Origin: Acidobacteriota bacterium
Lineage (GTDB): Bacteria > Acidobacteriota > Terriglobia > Terriglobales > Acidobacteriaceae
NCBI GenBank assembly: GCA_021798235.1
Contig: JAJZMO010000189.1
Location: 1-5,390, forward strand
Direction: 5' to 3'
DNA length: 5,390 nt
Shown here: positions 1 through 5,364 of the stretch, one piece after another
Position numbering within the stretch: position 1 is the first letter of the stretch
Layout of the letters: each line of letters begins with the position of its first letter
Notes under the pieces: model-generated
What the model was told of the DNA's origin: nothing
Seen by the model: only the letters and a program-made list of their open reading frames with translations
Database searches by the model: none
Position numbers and translations under genes: made by a program

Positions 1-1805
1 GCGTCCTGGTAGAGGCCGCCGAGGAAGGTGATGCTGACCGGAGTGTTGGGGCCGCCCTCGCGGTATTCGAAGGGAATTTCCGGCGGCGGGACGGGCGCGT
101 CGGCGCCGCGCAGGCCGTTGGGCACAATGACGGCAGGGTTGCCGGTGAGGTTGGTCATGACGAGCTGTTCGCCGCCGGTGGGCGCGACGATGACATCGAC
201 TTCGTGGAAGATTCCGGCGGCGGCGCGGACGGCCATTTCGCGGGCGCGGTTGGCCTGGATGTATTCGACGGCGGGGTAGAAGCGCGCGACGCGGAAGATG
301 TTGGGCCAGGCGTCGGCGCTCTGGTCAACGAGCAGCTTGTCGCGGCCGCTGAGGGTGAGTTCGCTGAAGGCGGCTGCGCCTTCGGCATTGAGCAGCGGGG
401 TCATGGCGTCAAAGGGCAGCCTGGGCAGCTCGACGGGCTTGAGCGTGACGCCCATGCTGTGGAGCTTGTCGAGCGCGGCCGCGTCGTACTGGTGGTCGTA
501 GGCGCGGAGCTTGCGATAGAAGGCGCCGATGGCCATGTTGCGCTCGCGCTCCTTCTTTTGCGCGGCGGTTTCGTTGGAGGGCGGCGGTGGAGTGTGCTCG
601 GCGTGCGGCTGCGGCGGTTCGAAGGCCTTTTCGAGGTAGCCGACGCGGAGGCTCTTCCAGTCGAAGCCGGCGTTCCAGTTGAAGGCGGCGTTGTGGACCG
701 TCTCGTCTTCGCCGTCTGGGCCGTAGATGTGCTGGAGAACGATGGCGCAGTCTTCGACGGCGCGGCAGATGGGGCCGATCTTGTCCATGGTCCAACTGAG
801 AGCCATGGCGCCGGTACGGGGCACAAAGCCGAAGGTGGGACGTAAGCCGGTGACGCCGCAGCGGGTGGAGGGCGATGAGATGGAGCCGAGGGTTTCGGTG
901 CCGATGGAAAAGGCGACGCAGCCGGCAGAGGTGGTGGAGGCGGGTCCGGCCGAGGAGCCGCTGGAGCCTTGATCGGGATTCCAGGGATTACGGGTTTCGC
1001 CGCCGAACCAGATGTCGCCCATGGCGAGCGCGCCCATGGTGGCCTTGGCGATGAGGACAGCGCCGGCGGCGTCGAGGCGCTGGACGACGGTGGCGTCGTA
1101 GTCGAAGCGCTGGTCCTTATAAGGTGCGGCGCCCCAGGTGGTGGGATAGCCCTTGACGGCGAGGAGATCCTTGGCGCTCCAGGGCAGGCCGTGCAAGGGG
1201 CCGCGATACAAGCCGCGTGCGAGTTCGGTGTCGGCGTTGCTGGCCTGGGTAAGGGCGCGTTCCTCGGTGATGGTGATGACGAAGTGCAGCAGTGGGTTAT
1301 AGCGCTTGATGCGCCGGATGTACATCTTTGTGAGATCGACAGAGGAGACTTTGCGCGTGCGGATGAGCTCGGCGAGTTGGGGGATGGTGTAGAAGGCGAT
1401 GTCTTCGAGGTTGGACGGGAGGGTGCGGATGGCCGGAGGCTTGCTGTAGACGGGCTTTTCGCGGGTGGAGTCGACCGTGGCGCCGGGCGGCAGGGGATCG
1501 AAGATGAAGGCCGGTGGCATGCTGTTGGGCAGGTCGAGCTTGCGGATGGTTTCGTAGGCCTGGCGGTTGTCGTTGAGGCTCGAAATCATCATGGGGATGT
1601 CGGCCTCGGGGATGGGGACGGCGGCGAGCTGCGCGGCCTGGCGGATCATTTCCGGAGTGATTTTCGCGTAGGCAGGGGCTTCGGCGGCGGTCGTGGTCTG
1701 CGCCTGCGCCTGAGTGGCGAGGGTATAGAGCGCACCGGGGAAGAGTGTGGATGCCAGGCCGAAGCGGCCACAGACAGCAAAGAAATCACGTCGATCCAGC
1801 GCCAT
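1..1805 (-). CDS. Tat-exported amidase-signature (AS) family amidase, C-terminus cut by window edge
   Basis: I translated this frame by hand: it is open for 601 codons from the ATG at 1805 to the window edge. Residues 1-36 form a twin-arginine signal (DRRDFF at 4-9, a hydrophobic stretch, possible AQA cleavage near 35), so the enzyme is probably folded before export. A roughly 130-residue N-terminal extension precedes the AS domain, which starts near 135. AS enzymes use a Lys-cisSer-Ser triad to hydrolyse amides. Here these are Lys212 (SAKDLL), Ser284 (in GSSGSSAG) and nucleophile Ser308 (GTETLGSI); Ser284 and Ser308 are 24 apart, as in FAAH and malonamidase E2. NPWNP at 273-277 and CGVTGLRPT at 316-324 also fit the family. 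Residues 397-422 are a Pro/Lys/Glu-rich insert. Similar proteins are often misnamed GatA, but a Tat signal rules out tRNA amidation. About 30 residues seem to be missing. The substrate is unknown. The gene follows the S10 gene after a 343-base gap. Confidence 0.94.
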   Translation of the reverse strand, partial: MALDRRDFFAVCGRFGLASTLFPGALYTLATQAQAQTTTAAEAPAYAKITPEMIRQAAQLAAVPIPEADIPMMISSLNDNRQAYETIRKLDLPNSMPPAFIFDPLPPGATVDSTREKPVYSKPPAIRTLPSNLEDIAFYTIPQLAELIRTRKVSSVDLTKMYIRRIKRYNPLLHFVITITEERALTQASNADTELARGLYRGPLHGLPWSAKDLLAVKGYPTTWGAAPYKDQRFDYDATVVQRLDAAGAVLIAKATMGALAMGDIWFGGETRNPWNPDQGSSGSSAGPASTTSAGCVAFSIGTETLGSISSPSTRCGVTGLRPTFGFVPRTGAMALSWTMDKIGPICRAVEDCAIVLQHIYGPDGEDETVHNAAFNWNAGFDWKSLRVGYLEKAFEPPQPHAEHTPPPPSNETAAQKKERERNMAIGAFYRKLRAYDHQYDAAALDKLHSMGVTLKPVELPRLPFDAMTPLLNAEGAAAFSELTLSGRDKLLVDQSADAWPNIFRVARFYPAVEYIQANRAREMAVRAAAGIFHEVDVIVAPTGGEQLVMTNLTGNPAVIVPNGLRGADAPVPPPEIPFEYREGGPNTPVSITFLGGLYQD

Positions 1806-1813
1806 AGCGAAGA

Positions 1814-1820
1814 TCCTCCT
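1814..1820 (-). promoter_or_regulatory. Ribosome binding site of the amidase gene
   Basis: The minus strand reads AGGAGGA, a near-perfect Shine-Dalgarno sequence, 8 bases before the ATG at 1805. It decides the start: an in-frame ATG at 1823 would place this sequence inside the coding region and would add six residues ahead of the Tat signal. The other two genes in the window have no such site. Confidence 0.85.
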
Positions 1821-1841
1821 CATGAAATACAGAGAAGTGGA

Positions 1842-1847
1842 AGTATA
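1842..1847 (-). promoter_or_regulatory. Possible -10 box of the amidase gene
   Basis: The minus strand reads TATACT, one base from the sigma-70 consensus TATAAT. It lies about 36 bases before the ATG, which would give a leader of about 30 bases containing the Shine-Dalgarno site. No good -35 hexamer is visible at 16-18 bases upstream. The box abuts, and shares two bases with, a copy of the short repeat AGAGCATTTT (1846-1856 on the plus strand), so the repeat would form the promoter spacer. This is a pattern match only. Confidence 0.4.
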
Positions 1848-1856
1848 GAGCATTTT
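1846..1856 (+). repeat. Copy of short repeat TAGAGCATTTT
   Basis: TAGAGCATTTT here is identical to 2035-2045. Related copies lie at 2140-2151 (inverted, GGAAATGCTCTA) and 5213-5223 (AGAGCATTTCC). All are outside or at the edge of genes. This copy touches the amidase -10-like box. Confidence 0.6.
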
Positions 1857-1979
1857 CAGCACGGAACTGTATGAGTTTGCGCGGCAGGGAGGGGGCGCGG
1901 GCAGAGCGTGAATGGTGTGGCGCCGGTGATTTCGCAGGTGCGGAACGGGTGGAAGCGCGAGCGGCGGGAGAGGTTGGCG

Positions 1980-2016
1980 TCCCATCCTTGGCGCGATGCA
2001 AAGGCGAAGGATGGGA
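1980..2016. repeat. Intergenic palindrome (REP-like hairpin)
   Basis: A 10-bp perfect stem, TCCCATCCTT (1980-1989) with AAGGATGGGA (2007-2016), encloses a 17-base loop, GGCGCGATGCAAAGGCG. The loop allows further partial pairing (for example GGCG/CGCC-like ends are not exact). Palindromes with CCCATCCTT or CCCACCCTT arms and a loop containing GCAAAG are, from memory, widespread between genes of Terriglobia; I cannot verify this here. It could also act on RNA stability or termination of the S10 transcript, but no run of T follows it. Confidence 0.6.
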
Positions 2017-2034
2017 TTGCCGGTTGGGTTGGAT

Positions 2035-2151
2035 TAGAGCATTTTCCCTATTCCTGGGAACTTTCTGAATTGAACCAAGCGCAGCTTTTCTTAACGGAAA
2101 AGCTGCGTTGAGATTCTCTCTTCGGTGTTTACCAAGAGAGGAAATGCTCTA
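2035..2151. repeat. 117-bp hairpin element with inverted termini (MITE- or REP-like)
   Basis: The ends are TAGAGCATTTTCC (2035-2047) and its inverted form GGAAATGCTCTA (2140-2151), differing by one T. Inside are three stem-loops in series: TTCCC/GGGAA (2044-2060), an 11-bp stem CGCAGCTTTTC/GAAAAGCTGCG (2080-2090, 2097-2107) and a 7-bp stem CTCTCTT/AAGAGAG (2116-2122, 2134-2140) with an inner GGT/ACC. It codes for nothing. The rightmost CTA (2149-2151) is the TAG stop of the S10 gene read on the minus strand. Such a layout suggests a small non-autonomous mobile element or a structured repeat family. No target-site duplication is evident. Confidence 0.6.
2080..2107 (-). terminator. Possible terminator hairpin after the S10 gene
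   Basis: This is the strongest stem of the element at 2035-2151: 11 perfect pairs around a 6-base loop (TTAACG on the plus strand), 42 bases past the S10 stop codon. It can be extended by a G-T and an A-T pair. On the minus strand it is followed by CTTGGTTC, not a T run, so it is a weak intrinsic terminator at best; it may instead protect the 3' end of the S10 mRNA. Confidence 0.35.
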
Positions 2152-3723
2152 GTGGAAGTCGAAGTACTGCATGACGTCTTTGCGGAGCTGGACGCGGCTG
2201 GCCTGGCGGGTGTAGAACATGTGGCCGCCGGGGAACTCGTGGATGCTGATGCGGGCGCGCAGTGCTTCGGGCATCTGGTTGACGCTGAGGATGGAGCCCA
2301 TGAACGGGCAGGAGAGATCGTTCCACCCATGGCCGATGAAGACCTTGAGGCCGGGGTCGGCGGCGACCGCGTCGCGGAGCTGGTTGACGGAGCCGTCGCG
2401 CAGGTTGGCGTCGCGGTGCCACTCTTCGTTCACGGTGTAAGAGAGCGTGTGGTAAGGCGCATCGGTCTTCCAGCCGACGACGTTGGTGACGAAGTTCACC
2501 ATGGCCTCAGTGGTGGGGGCAATGATGGACGCGAGGATGGGATCGTTGGCGCGCCGGTAGGGCGACCAGGGGAATGGATCCAGCATGGTTACATTTGAGT
2601 CGTAGATGGAGCCGATCTTGCCCTGCTCGCGCCAGGCTTCGCGGAGGTAGGACATGGTCTGGAAGCGGCCGCCGGATTCCTTGACGTAGGTGGGGTTGAG
2701 GCCGGTCATCTGGGTGACCTTCTGGATCATGGCCTGCTGCTCGGCGGGATCGGAGGTTCCGGCGATGAGTGCGGTGGCGTAAGGTCCTTCGTCATAGGCG
2801 ATGACCGACTGCATGGCCTGCGTGGTGAGCTTGCCTTCGCGCTCGAGGTGGGCGGCGACGATGGGCGGCAGGGTGATCATCCAGGGGATGGGCGAGTAGA
2901 TGTAGCCTTTGCTCTCGTCCATGGGATTGAGATAAGGCGAGATGAGGATGAGACCGTTGACGCCGACGCCGAGGCGGGACTGCAAGTAGTAGGTGACACG
3001 CGGGCCGCGGAAGCCGCCGTAGCTTTCGCCGATGACGTACTTGGGCGAGAGCATGCGGTCGTTCTGGACGAGCCACTTGTAGACGACGGTGGAGAGGTAA
3101 TGAATGTCAGGAACGGTGCTGTAGAAGAGCTTCTTGGTTTCGGCCTCGTTGACGAGCGAGCGGCTGTAGCCGGTGCCAATGGGATCAATAAAGACGAGAT
3201 CAGTGAAGTCGAGCCAGGTGCCCTGGTTGTCGCTCATGACGATGGGGCCGGAGGCGCTGTCGTTCTTGTTGCCGATGCCGTCCAGATGCTTGGGGCCGAT
3301 GGCGCCGAAGTTGAGGAAGACAGATGACGCGCCGGGGCCTCCGTTGAAGGCAAAGGTGACAGGGCGATTCTTGCCGGGGATGGTGTAGGCGGTGTAGACG
3401 ACCTTGCCGGCGATTGCGCCTTTTGCATCGCGGATATTGATGGTGCCGACGGTGACCTTGTAGTGGAGCGTCTTGCCGTCGAGCACGGTGGACTGCTCGA
3501 TGCTCTTGTTGGGCGGGAGCGGCGGGAGCTTGTCAGCAGAGGATTTTTCTGCAGCGGGCTTGGCGGATTTTTCAGAGGTTTTGGCGGAGGTCTGTGAGGC
3601 GGCGTGCCTGTTGTGATGTTCCTGTGCATAGGCCGGACAGAAGGCCGAGGAAACCATCAGGCAGAGTGTGGCGCAGCCGAGCGCAGCCCAAGGGCGAGCG
3701 GCGGAAGCAAAGGGAATTTTCAT
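2149..3723 (-). CDS. Secreted serine carboxypeptidase, peptidase family S10
   Basis: The 524-residue product begins with a Sec-type signal peptide (1-33, cleavage likely after AYA). A Lys/Ala/Ser-rich linker follows (about 41-66), then an alpha/beta-hydrolase catalytic domain. Family S10 enzymes remove single residues from peptide C-termini, usually at acid pH. The key motifs are all present: NGGPGASS at 127-134 (oxyanion region), PIGTGYS at 181-187, nucleophile Ser234 in GESYGG, Asp469 in WNDLSCPF and His501 in GGHMFY. Bacterial members of this size are common in Acidobacteriota. The ATG at 3723 is chosen because it opens a complete signal peptide, but no Shine-Dalgarno sequence precedes it (TATCGTTAACAGC). 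The gene lies 179 bases after the glycosidase gene and 343 before the amidase start. Its stop codon is the end of a hairpin repeat. The enzyme class is secure; substrate preference is not visible. Confidence 0.95.
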   Translation of the reverse strand: MKIPFASAARPWAALGCATLCLMVSSAFCPAYAQEHHNRHAASQTSAKTSEKSAKPAAEKSSADKLPPLPPNKSIEQSTVLDGKTLHYKVTVGTINIRDAKGAIAGKVVYTAYTIPGKNRPVTFAFNGGPGASSVFLNFGAIGPKHLDGIGNKNDSASGPIVMSDNQGTWLDFTDLVFIDPIGTGYSRSLVNEAETKKLFYSTVPDIHYLSTVVYKWLVQNDRMLSPKYVIGESYGGFRGPRVTYYLQSRLGVGVNGLILISPYLNPMDESKGYIYSPIPWMITLPPIVAAHLEREGKLTTQAMQSVIAYDEGPYATALIAGTSDPAEQQAMIQKVTQMTGLNPTYVKESGGRFQTMSYLREAWREQGKIGSIYDSNVTMLDPFPWSPYRRANDPILASIIAPTTEAMVNFVTNVVGWKTDAPYHTLSYTVNEEWHRDANLRDGSVNQLRDAVAADPGLKVFIGHGWNDLSCPFMGSILSVNQMPEALRARISIHEFPGGHMFYTRQASRVQLRKDVMQYFDFH

Positions 3724-3842
3724 GCTGTTAACGATAGCGCACTGCGAGAGCGGCGGGAAGCGAGGCGAGCGCGAGATTCCGGGTTTGGCGGCAGGCGAGG
3801 ATGCGGCAGTGGCTGGATTTTTGCGATGCGTGAAAAGCCGTG

Positions 3843-3883
3843 GCCCGGCGCTGCTTTTTGAAACGGCGGAAAGCAGGCCGGGC
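3843..3883 (-). terminator. Stem-loop after the glycoside hydrolase gene, probable terminator
   Basis: Fourteen pairs form between GCCCGGC-CTGCTTT (3843-3849 and 3851-3857, with G3850 bulged) and AAAGCAGGCCGGGC (3870-3883), around a 12-base loop. Read on the minus strand it begins 19 bases after the TAA stop of the glycosidase gene. The stem is very stable, but what follows is CACGGCTTTTC rather than an immediate T run, so it departs from the classic intrinsic form. It suggests that the glycosidase and S10 genes are not one simple transcript. Confidence 0.5.
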
Positions 3884-3902
3884 AGATGCGGCGTGGTGCA
3901 GC

Positions 3903-5090
3903 TTAAGGGATGGGCAGCGGCGGAGGCGGATCGGGCGTGGGGCCCCAGTGCGTATCGCGGCTGAGGGCGCGGATGATCTGGATTTCGCGGGCGCGATAGG
4001 GCTTGCCGTCCTTATGGTAGAGGTCGTGGAACCAGACGGGCGGCTGAATGAGCACGTAGGGACGCTGCCAGGAATCCCAGGGAAGGTAGGTTTGCGTCTT
4101 CCCTTTGACGAAGCCCCAGTTGATGGCGCCGACGTTGTCGCGGCGAGCAATGGGGAGGATGGTGTCAATGGTGCTGCCGACGCCGCGGGCCATGTATTCA
4201 GTGCAGATGATGGGGCGGTGATACTGGGCGAGGTCCTTGATGGCGGCGGCGAACTGCTCGGGCCAGCCGTAGTTGTGGAAGGTGATGATGTCGGAGTTTT
4301 CGATCTGAATCTTTGCGGTGGGCGAGAGCGTGGCGAAGGATGTCCAGTCGCCCTGCCAGATGCCGCTGGTGAGCGGCTGGGTGGGATGCTCGGCGCGCGC
4401 CCACTGGAAGACCTGGGGCAGGAGTTTGTCGACGAGGGCGACCTTGTTCTTAGGTTCTTCTTTGCCGTAGGAGCTGTTGTTGGTGTTGTCGGGCTCATTC
4501 CATACGTCCCAGGCGAGGATACGGGGATCGTTGGCGTAGGCGCCGACGATGCCTTTGACGTAGGCTTCGAGCTGGGGATAGTCGGCAGGGTTCTCGAGCA
4601 TCTTTGCGCCGGGAGCCTGGACCCACCCGGAGTTGTGCACGCCGGGGATGGGAGGATGCTGCGGGCCGAGGTGCGGATAGGGATCCCAGCAGGAGTCAAA
4701 GAGCACGAAGATGGGCTTGATGTGATGTTTTGCGGCGATCGAGAGGAAGATGTTGATGCGGTGCTTGAAGCCGGCAGGGTCCTGCTGCCAGAGCAGGTTG
4801 TGCAGGAAGACGCGCATGGTGTTCATGCCGGCGGCCTGTGCCCAACCGAGTTCGCGATTGATCTCAACGGGATCGAAGGTGGCTTTCTGCCACATTTCGA
4901 GCTGATTGATGGCGTCGTCGGGGATGTAGTTGGAGCCGACGGGCCATTTCTGTTGGGCCTGCCATGCGTCGGCTTTGGCGACAGACCAGCGCCCGGGCGC
5001 GGAGGGCGACTGCGCGGCGAGCGGCAGCGCGGCGGCGAGCAGGGTAATGAGCAGGAGTGCAGGCGTGCGGCGGAGTGAAAGCGTTTTCAT
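3903..5090 (-). CDS. Secreted clan GH-A glycoside hydrolase (GH5-like, cellulase/xylanase-type)
   Basis: The 395-residue product carries a Sec-type signal peptide (1 to about 26, hydrophobic core ALLLITLLAAAL) and a single (beta/alpha)8-barrel domain with retaining-enzyme features. The probable acid/base is Glu199 in WDVWNEPD and the probable nucleophile Glu298 in IICTEYMARG. Other clan GH-A hallmarks are Arg93 in NTMRVF, His272-Asn273 in FHNYG and Trp325 in INWGF. From memory, homologues with WxVGxNxIPxxAINQLEMWQ near 49-67 are widespread in Bacteroidota and Acidobacteriota and are often labelled 1,4-beta-xylanase or cellulase-family; I cannot assign a numbered GH family or the substrate. 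The C-terminus ends in a Pro-rich tail (385-395), with no carbohydrate-binding module. The ATG at 5090 is chosen for its signal peptide; no Shine-Dalgarno site is seen, and two hairpins lie directly upstream. A longer open frame on the opposite strand is a shadow. Confidence 0.92.
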   Translation of the reverse strand: MKTLSLRRTPALLLITLLAAALPLAAQSPSAPGRWSVAKADAWQAQQKWPVGSNYIPDDAINQLEMWQKATFDPVEINRELGWAQAAGMNTMRVFLHNLLWQQDPAGFKHRINIFLSIAAKHHIKPIFVLFDSCWDPYPHLGPQHPPIPGVHNSGWVQAPGAKMLENPADYPQLEAYVKGIVGAYANDPRILAWDVWNEPDNTNNSSYGKEEPKNKVALVDKLLPQVFQWARAEHPTQPLTSGIWQGDWTSFATLSPTAKIQIENSDIITFHNYGWPEQFAAAIKDLAQYHRPIICTEYMARGVGSTIDTILPIARRDNVGAINWGFVKGKTQTYLPWDSWQRPYVLIQPPVWFHDLYHKDGKPYRAREIQIIRALSRDTHWGPTPDPPPPLPIP

Positions 5091-5095
5091 GATTG

Positions 5096-5130
5096 GCCCC
5101 GAAAGGGGCGATGCGGGTTGCGCATCGCCC
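5096..5130 (-). promoter_or_regulatory. Two overlapping hairpins in the glycosidase leader
   Basis: One stem pairs 5106-5115 (GGGCGATGCG) with 5121-5130 (CGCATCGCCC), 10 perfect pairs around 5 bases. A second pairs 5096-5100 (GCCCC) with 5105-5109 (GGGGC) around 4 bases. They share 5106-5109, so they cannot both form fully. On the minus strand this structure ends five bases before the start codon at 5090, and the only G-rich stretch that might bind the ribosome (GGGGC) lies in the second stem. It could control translation of the glycosidase, or simply be a repeat. No known riboswitch class is recognised. Confidence 0.5.
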
Positions 5131-5212
5131 GGAAAGATTTACCGGAGAAGGATAGAACACTGGGGGTGGGATGCGCGAGGGCGGGGTGGATGGTGGGGGG
5201 AGTTATGCGCTG

Positions 5213-5223
5213 AGAGCATTTCC
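5213..5223 (+). repeat. Copy of short repeat AGAGCATTTCC
   Basis: AGAGCATTTCC matches the inverted right end of the element at 2035-2151 exactly over 11 bases and the copies at 1846 and 2035 with one T difference. Here it stands alone, without the accompanying hairpins, about 125 bases before the glycosidase start. Confidence 0.5.
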
Positions 5224-5284
5224 TTCTGCGAGATGTGATGGATCGCTTCGGTTGTCTCGTTGTACCCCACTCAAGCAAAAGAAG

Positions 5285-5338
5285 TGTCCAGTCCCTATAG
5301 ATCCTTTACAGTTTGTCTCGGGACATCCTTTACAGTTT
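5285..5338. mobile_element. Possible insertion-sequence end with paired direct repeats
   Basis: ATCCTTTACAGTTT occurs twice, at 5301-5314 and 5325-5338, 24 bases apart. Each copy is preceded by a TGTC (5285 and 5314), giving two related units, TGTCCAGTCCCTATAG... and TGTCTCGGGAC..., with GTCCC and GGGAC also inverted to each other (5291-5295, 5320-5324). Iterated units at a TGT-starting end are typical of transposase-binding sites in several families (for example IS21 or IS481 types). If this is an end, the boundary would be near 5285 and the element would extend beyond the right edge. No transposase gene is in the window, so family and direction are uncertain. Confidence 0.4.
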
Positions 5339-5364
5339 TTGGTTCTGAACTTTCCTCCGGTAGC

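Larger units (their letters stand above)
1806..2148. other. Repeat-rich intergenic region between S10 and amidase genes
   Basis: This 343-base gap holds the amidase RBS and -10-like box, a stretch with no recognisable feature (about 1857-1979), a 37-bp palindrome (1980-2016) and most of a 117-bp hairpin element (2035-2151). Short open frames cross it on both strands, but none starts with a ribosome binding site or resembles a known protein, so I regard it as non-coding. It is less GC-rich than the genes, especially from 2035 to 2150. Confidence 0.7.

Noticed and set aside
204..845. A 213-residue open frame on the plus strand.
   Set aside because: It is antisense to the amidase C-terminal half, whose residues continue the AS domain without a break.
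1821..1823. Alternative in-frame ATG for the amidase at 1823.
   Set aside because: The strong AGGAGGA at 1814-1820 would then be inside the gene, while it is ideally spaced for the ATG at 1805.
969..1874. A 301-residue open frame on the plus strand.
   Set aside because: It is antisense to the amidase N-terminal half and has no ribosome binding site, no motif and the same biased composition as other antisense frames.
1786..2001. A 71-codon minus-strand frame across the S10-amidase gap.
   Set aside because: It runs through the repeats and overlaps the amidase start out of frame, with no ribosome binding site and no recognisable product.
1806..2148. Possible tRNA or small structured RNA gene in the hairpin-rich gap.
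   Set aside because: The stems do not form a cloverleaf, no CCA or anticodon arm is seen, and inverted ends better fit a repeat element.
3840..5078. A 412-residue open frame on the plus strand, longer than the glycosidase it overlaps.
   Set aside because: It is antisense to a gene with signal peptide, catalytic motifs and clan hallmarks. Its own product is Gly/Val/Asp/Glu-rich with no recognisable motif, as expected for the complement of GC-rich codons.
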